This document shows, piece after piece, positions 61,934-64,000 of a stretch of DNA of 64,000 nt (position 1 is the first letter of the stretch; every line of letters starts with the position of its first letter). Source of the DNA: Glandiceps talaboti (taxonomy: Eukaryota > Hemichordata > Enteropneusta > Spengelidae). The stretch spans positions 17,121,984 through 17,185,983 of the forward strand of contig NC_135550.1 in the NCBI RefSeq assembly GCF_964340395.1, in the 5' to 3' direction. The notes beneath the pieces were generated by a model. The model had not been told where the DNA came from. It saw nothing but the letters and a program-made list of their open reading frames with translations, and searched no databases. Position numbers and translations under genes: made by a program.

Positions 61934-62072
61934 ACATACATACATACATACATACATACATACATACATACATACATACATACATACATACATACATACA
62001 TACATACATACACACACATGGACGGACGGACGGACGGACAGACAGACAGACAGACGGACGGACGGACGGACG

Positions 62073-62128
<56 letters not shown>
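61934..62128. repeat. (CATA)n-(CGGA)n-(CAGA)n compound microsatellite
   Basis: CATA to about 62010, then alternating blocks of GACG and GACA units to 62128. Confidence 0.97.
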
Positions 62129-62129
<1 letters not shown>

Positions 62130-63469
62130 TGCATTGAATACAATGCATTACATACGTGCACACATACAACAGACATTCCCATACATATCGTATTTTCGAC
62201 CCTCTGCTCGTTTGATGACTGAAAACATTTTCTCTCATTATAGAACACTAAAGTGTACAAGAACAGCTCTGTGCTCAAGCGGCTTTGTTGTTCGCATTTT
62301 TATGGAGTAAGACAGCCCAACATCATATTTCTGTACCAAGCATTTGCAACATATTGGTTTATAATTGTTGTAAAGGAAAGTTCTACTAAGTGCATTGATC
62401 TTATAAAACCAGCTTGCTTTAACAAAAACATGCATTCAAAACAACTCATTGCATAATTTCAATTGTGTACGCTTGAACATACAACATGGCATGGCCACTT
62501 GAGCAACTTTTAAATATCAACCCCAGCGGTAATGGCATTGGAATCAATCACAGTTAGTAAGCACATGTGAAAATAAAGAAACTTTGATTTTAAAATGTTT
62601 TATGTTAAAATCACTGCTCGACAGAAATCATGATATTACAAAAGTTGGTGTTAGACACAAACATGTTTGTCTTAGCTATAGGTTGCTAAGAAACATAGCA
62701 ATATTATTTTTTATAAAATGGAGACAAGCATGACCTTTATTGAATAGGAGGTGAAAAAATTGACATTTTTATCATGTGTTATGATTGATTGGTATTAACG
62801 TAAATTGTGACCAGAACAAAGACGTCTTTGAGTCGCTATAAAAGTTACATTTTGATAGGGTCAAAGTTTGTCTCAGGGTCAACTAAATTTTAACACTTTT
62901 GAGTTTTGGCAGTTCAATACGAATCGTCGTGAAATGCACGTGTTTCAATCAGACTGTTCATGTTCATGAGTTCGACTCCATGAACATAATGTCTAACCAC
63001 TGACGTTTCGACTCTTGGTACGTTTTATTTGTGTAGGTCAATTAAATGGCTATCAACGGACAGCCTCATTTGAATTCAAAACATTGTCGTGATTTATGTG
63101 TCTGTGCCATGGATGCAGTTTACAGTATAGTCACTACACGTAGAACACAAACATCTTGGCACACTTGCACACAATTTAGTTGGTGTGATCACGCATAGGC
63201 TGAGATATATACAAGTCCTCCGTGACTAACCTCACTTCTTAAAAATCTTCACACACATAATTTACAAATTGCAAATTGTATGTTATTTCTCAATAGAAGA
63301 ACCAATGCAACGTCACATATCTGTGTGCATATTTTTTATGTTCACTGAACGGGTTCGTTGTGATCTGAAAAAAAACCCAATCATACTAGTCAGTGTTGGA
63401 ACGTAAAGTAGAGACGTGCTAACAGTGATTGATGGTGTAGTTTGTGCTTTACATGGGACTTACCTATGG
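62129..63469. other. Unassigned AT-rich DNA
   Basis: No gene, RNA or repeat family recognised. Confidence 0.4.
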
Positions 63470-64000
63470 GAACCGTCAGTAATTACAGGGGGGGGGGTCA
63501 AGCTCGACATGTTCCCAGGTTCCATTTTCTACAAATTGGCTCCCCCTCTACATTAACTTTCTCTAAAACATGACTCCCCTCCTCTGTACAAATATATCAC
63601 ATACTTCGGTTAAATGGGACAATAGCTTCAGACTCAGTAACCCACCGTTGCCACCACATCGACCATTTTAATGCCATTGGTTGTTTATCATTACTACCAC
63701 CACAGTAAGTTTGTGTGAAGGCACTGCATTAATTAATTCCTGTGCTTGGATGTAATTGGCAGAGCTGAAGGCCAGAACGCCTAAGTTTAGATGGAAGCAT
63801 CACTGGCATTGTCCAGACCTATTAAAAGCATGCCCTATCCCGCCGAGAACCTATTTGTACCCCCTAATTTCACCGGCCCTCCCTATCTGTATTTACTAAA
63901 GGTCCGGCCCCTGGATGTTTAAGTAGCGAACAGTTGATGGGAGTATCTATCTCACTTTCTCGGGTTCTTTTGAATTCTCCATTGCATGAAGAACGCAATG
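63470..64000. repeat. G-rich dispersed repeat, reverse orientation, cut by window edge
   Basis: GGTTCCATTTTCTACAAATTGG and CTCTAAAACATGACTCCCC (reverse complement) match 38870-38990 (TTTTAGAAAACGGAATC, GGGGAGGATGTTTTAGAGA). The outer end ACCGTCAGTAATTACAGGGG corresponds to CTTGTCATTACTGAAGGC at 38980. Confidence 0.5.

Noticed and set aside
61854-62310. Frames of more than 100 codons over 61.9-62.1 kb
   Set aside because: They come from the CATA/CAGA/CGGA microsatellite, giving Tyr-Val-Cys-Met or Thr-Asp-Arg-Gln repeats.

Overview
The window looks like nuclear DNA from an AT-rich, repeat-dense invertebrate animal genome, probably marine. A cephalochordate or a similar lineage is possible, but nothing here fixes the species. 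The evidence is a set of animal intracellular lipid-binding (fatty acid-binding, FABP-type) genes with TATA/initiator promoters, LINE reverse-transcriptase fragments, MITEs, microsatellite-ended repeats and many long dinucleotide and tetranucleotide tracts. There are no bacterial features, rRNA genes or CRISPR arrays, and I saw no retrovirus-like element.

The only convincing protein genes are eight FABP-like genes, all on the minus strand and all in one direct orientation (CDS at 5508-5909, 13529-13930, 22285-22686, 29675-30079, 40042-40443, 45740-46141, 53721-54125 and 59772-60173). Each is a complete, uninterrupted frame of 133-134 codons, whereas animal FABP genes usually have four exons. 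Sequence splits them into three groups: genes 1-4, genes 5-6, and the older pair 7-8. All eight carry an octamer (ATTTGCAT, or ATTTACAT in gene 8) just upstream of a TATA-like box, and genes 1-6 also keep an initiator exactly 32 bp downstream of the TATA-like box. All eight have an ATTAAA or AATAAA poly(A) signal about 160-230 bp past the stop. Genes 1-6 also share a distal block 300-550 bp upstream, with a Grainyhead-like palindrome in four of six and a nuclear-receptor-like GGACAAAGTTGAAC core.

Layout: 1-2130 is a non-autonomous Harbinger-like DNA element with internal tandem repeats. 2130-5200 holds small hairpin elements and partial copies of the gene-flanking unit. 5.2-34 kb holds genes 1-4 in repeated units of about 7-9 kb; units 2 and 3 (about 11.8-18.3 kb and 20.6-26.3 kb) are a recent segmental duplication, and a gene-less partial unit lies at 10.1-11.3 kb. 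34.7-39 kb is dominated by tandem-monomer repeats ending in microsatellite plus hairpin, and by G-rich repeats. 39.4-48.3 kb is a pair of units with genes 5 and 6. 48.4-49.35 kb is two adjacent broken LINE reverse-transcriptase fragments. 53.4-60.3 kb holds genes 7 and 8, separated by a 0.95-kb tandem duplication carrying a CRE palindrome. The rest, to 64 kb, is mostly unassigned DNA with a MITE, a microsatellite and part of a G-rich repeat.

Taken together, this is one multigene locus. A presumably intron-free FABP gene was amplified in tandem with its promoter and poly(A) signal, partly homogenised by gene conversion, and invaded by small repeats. All functional statements are from sequence reading; expression and ligand are unknown.
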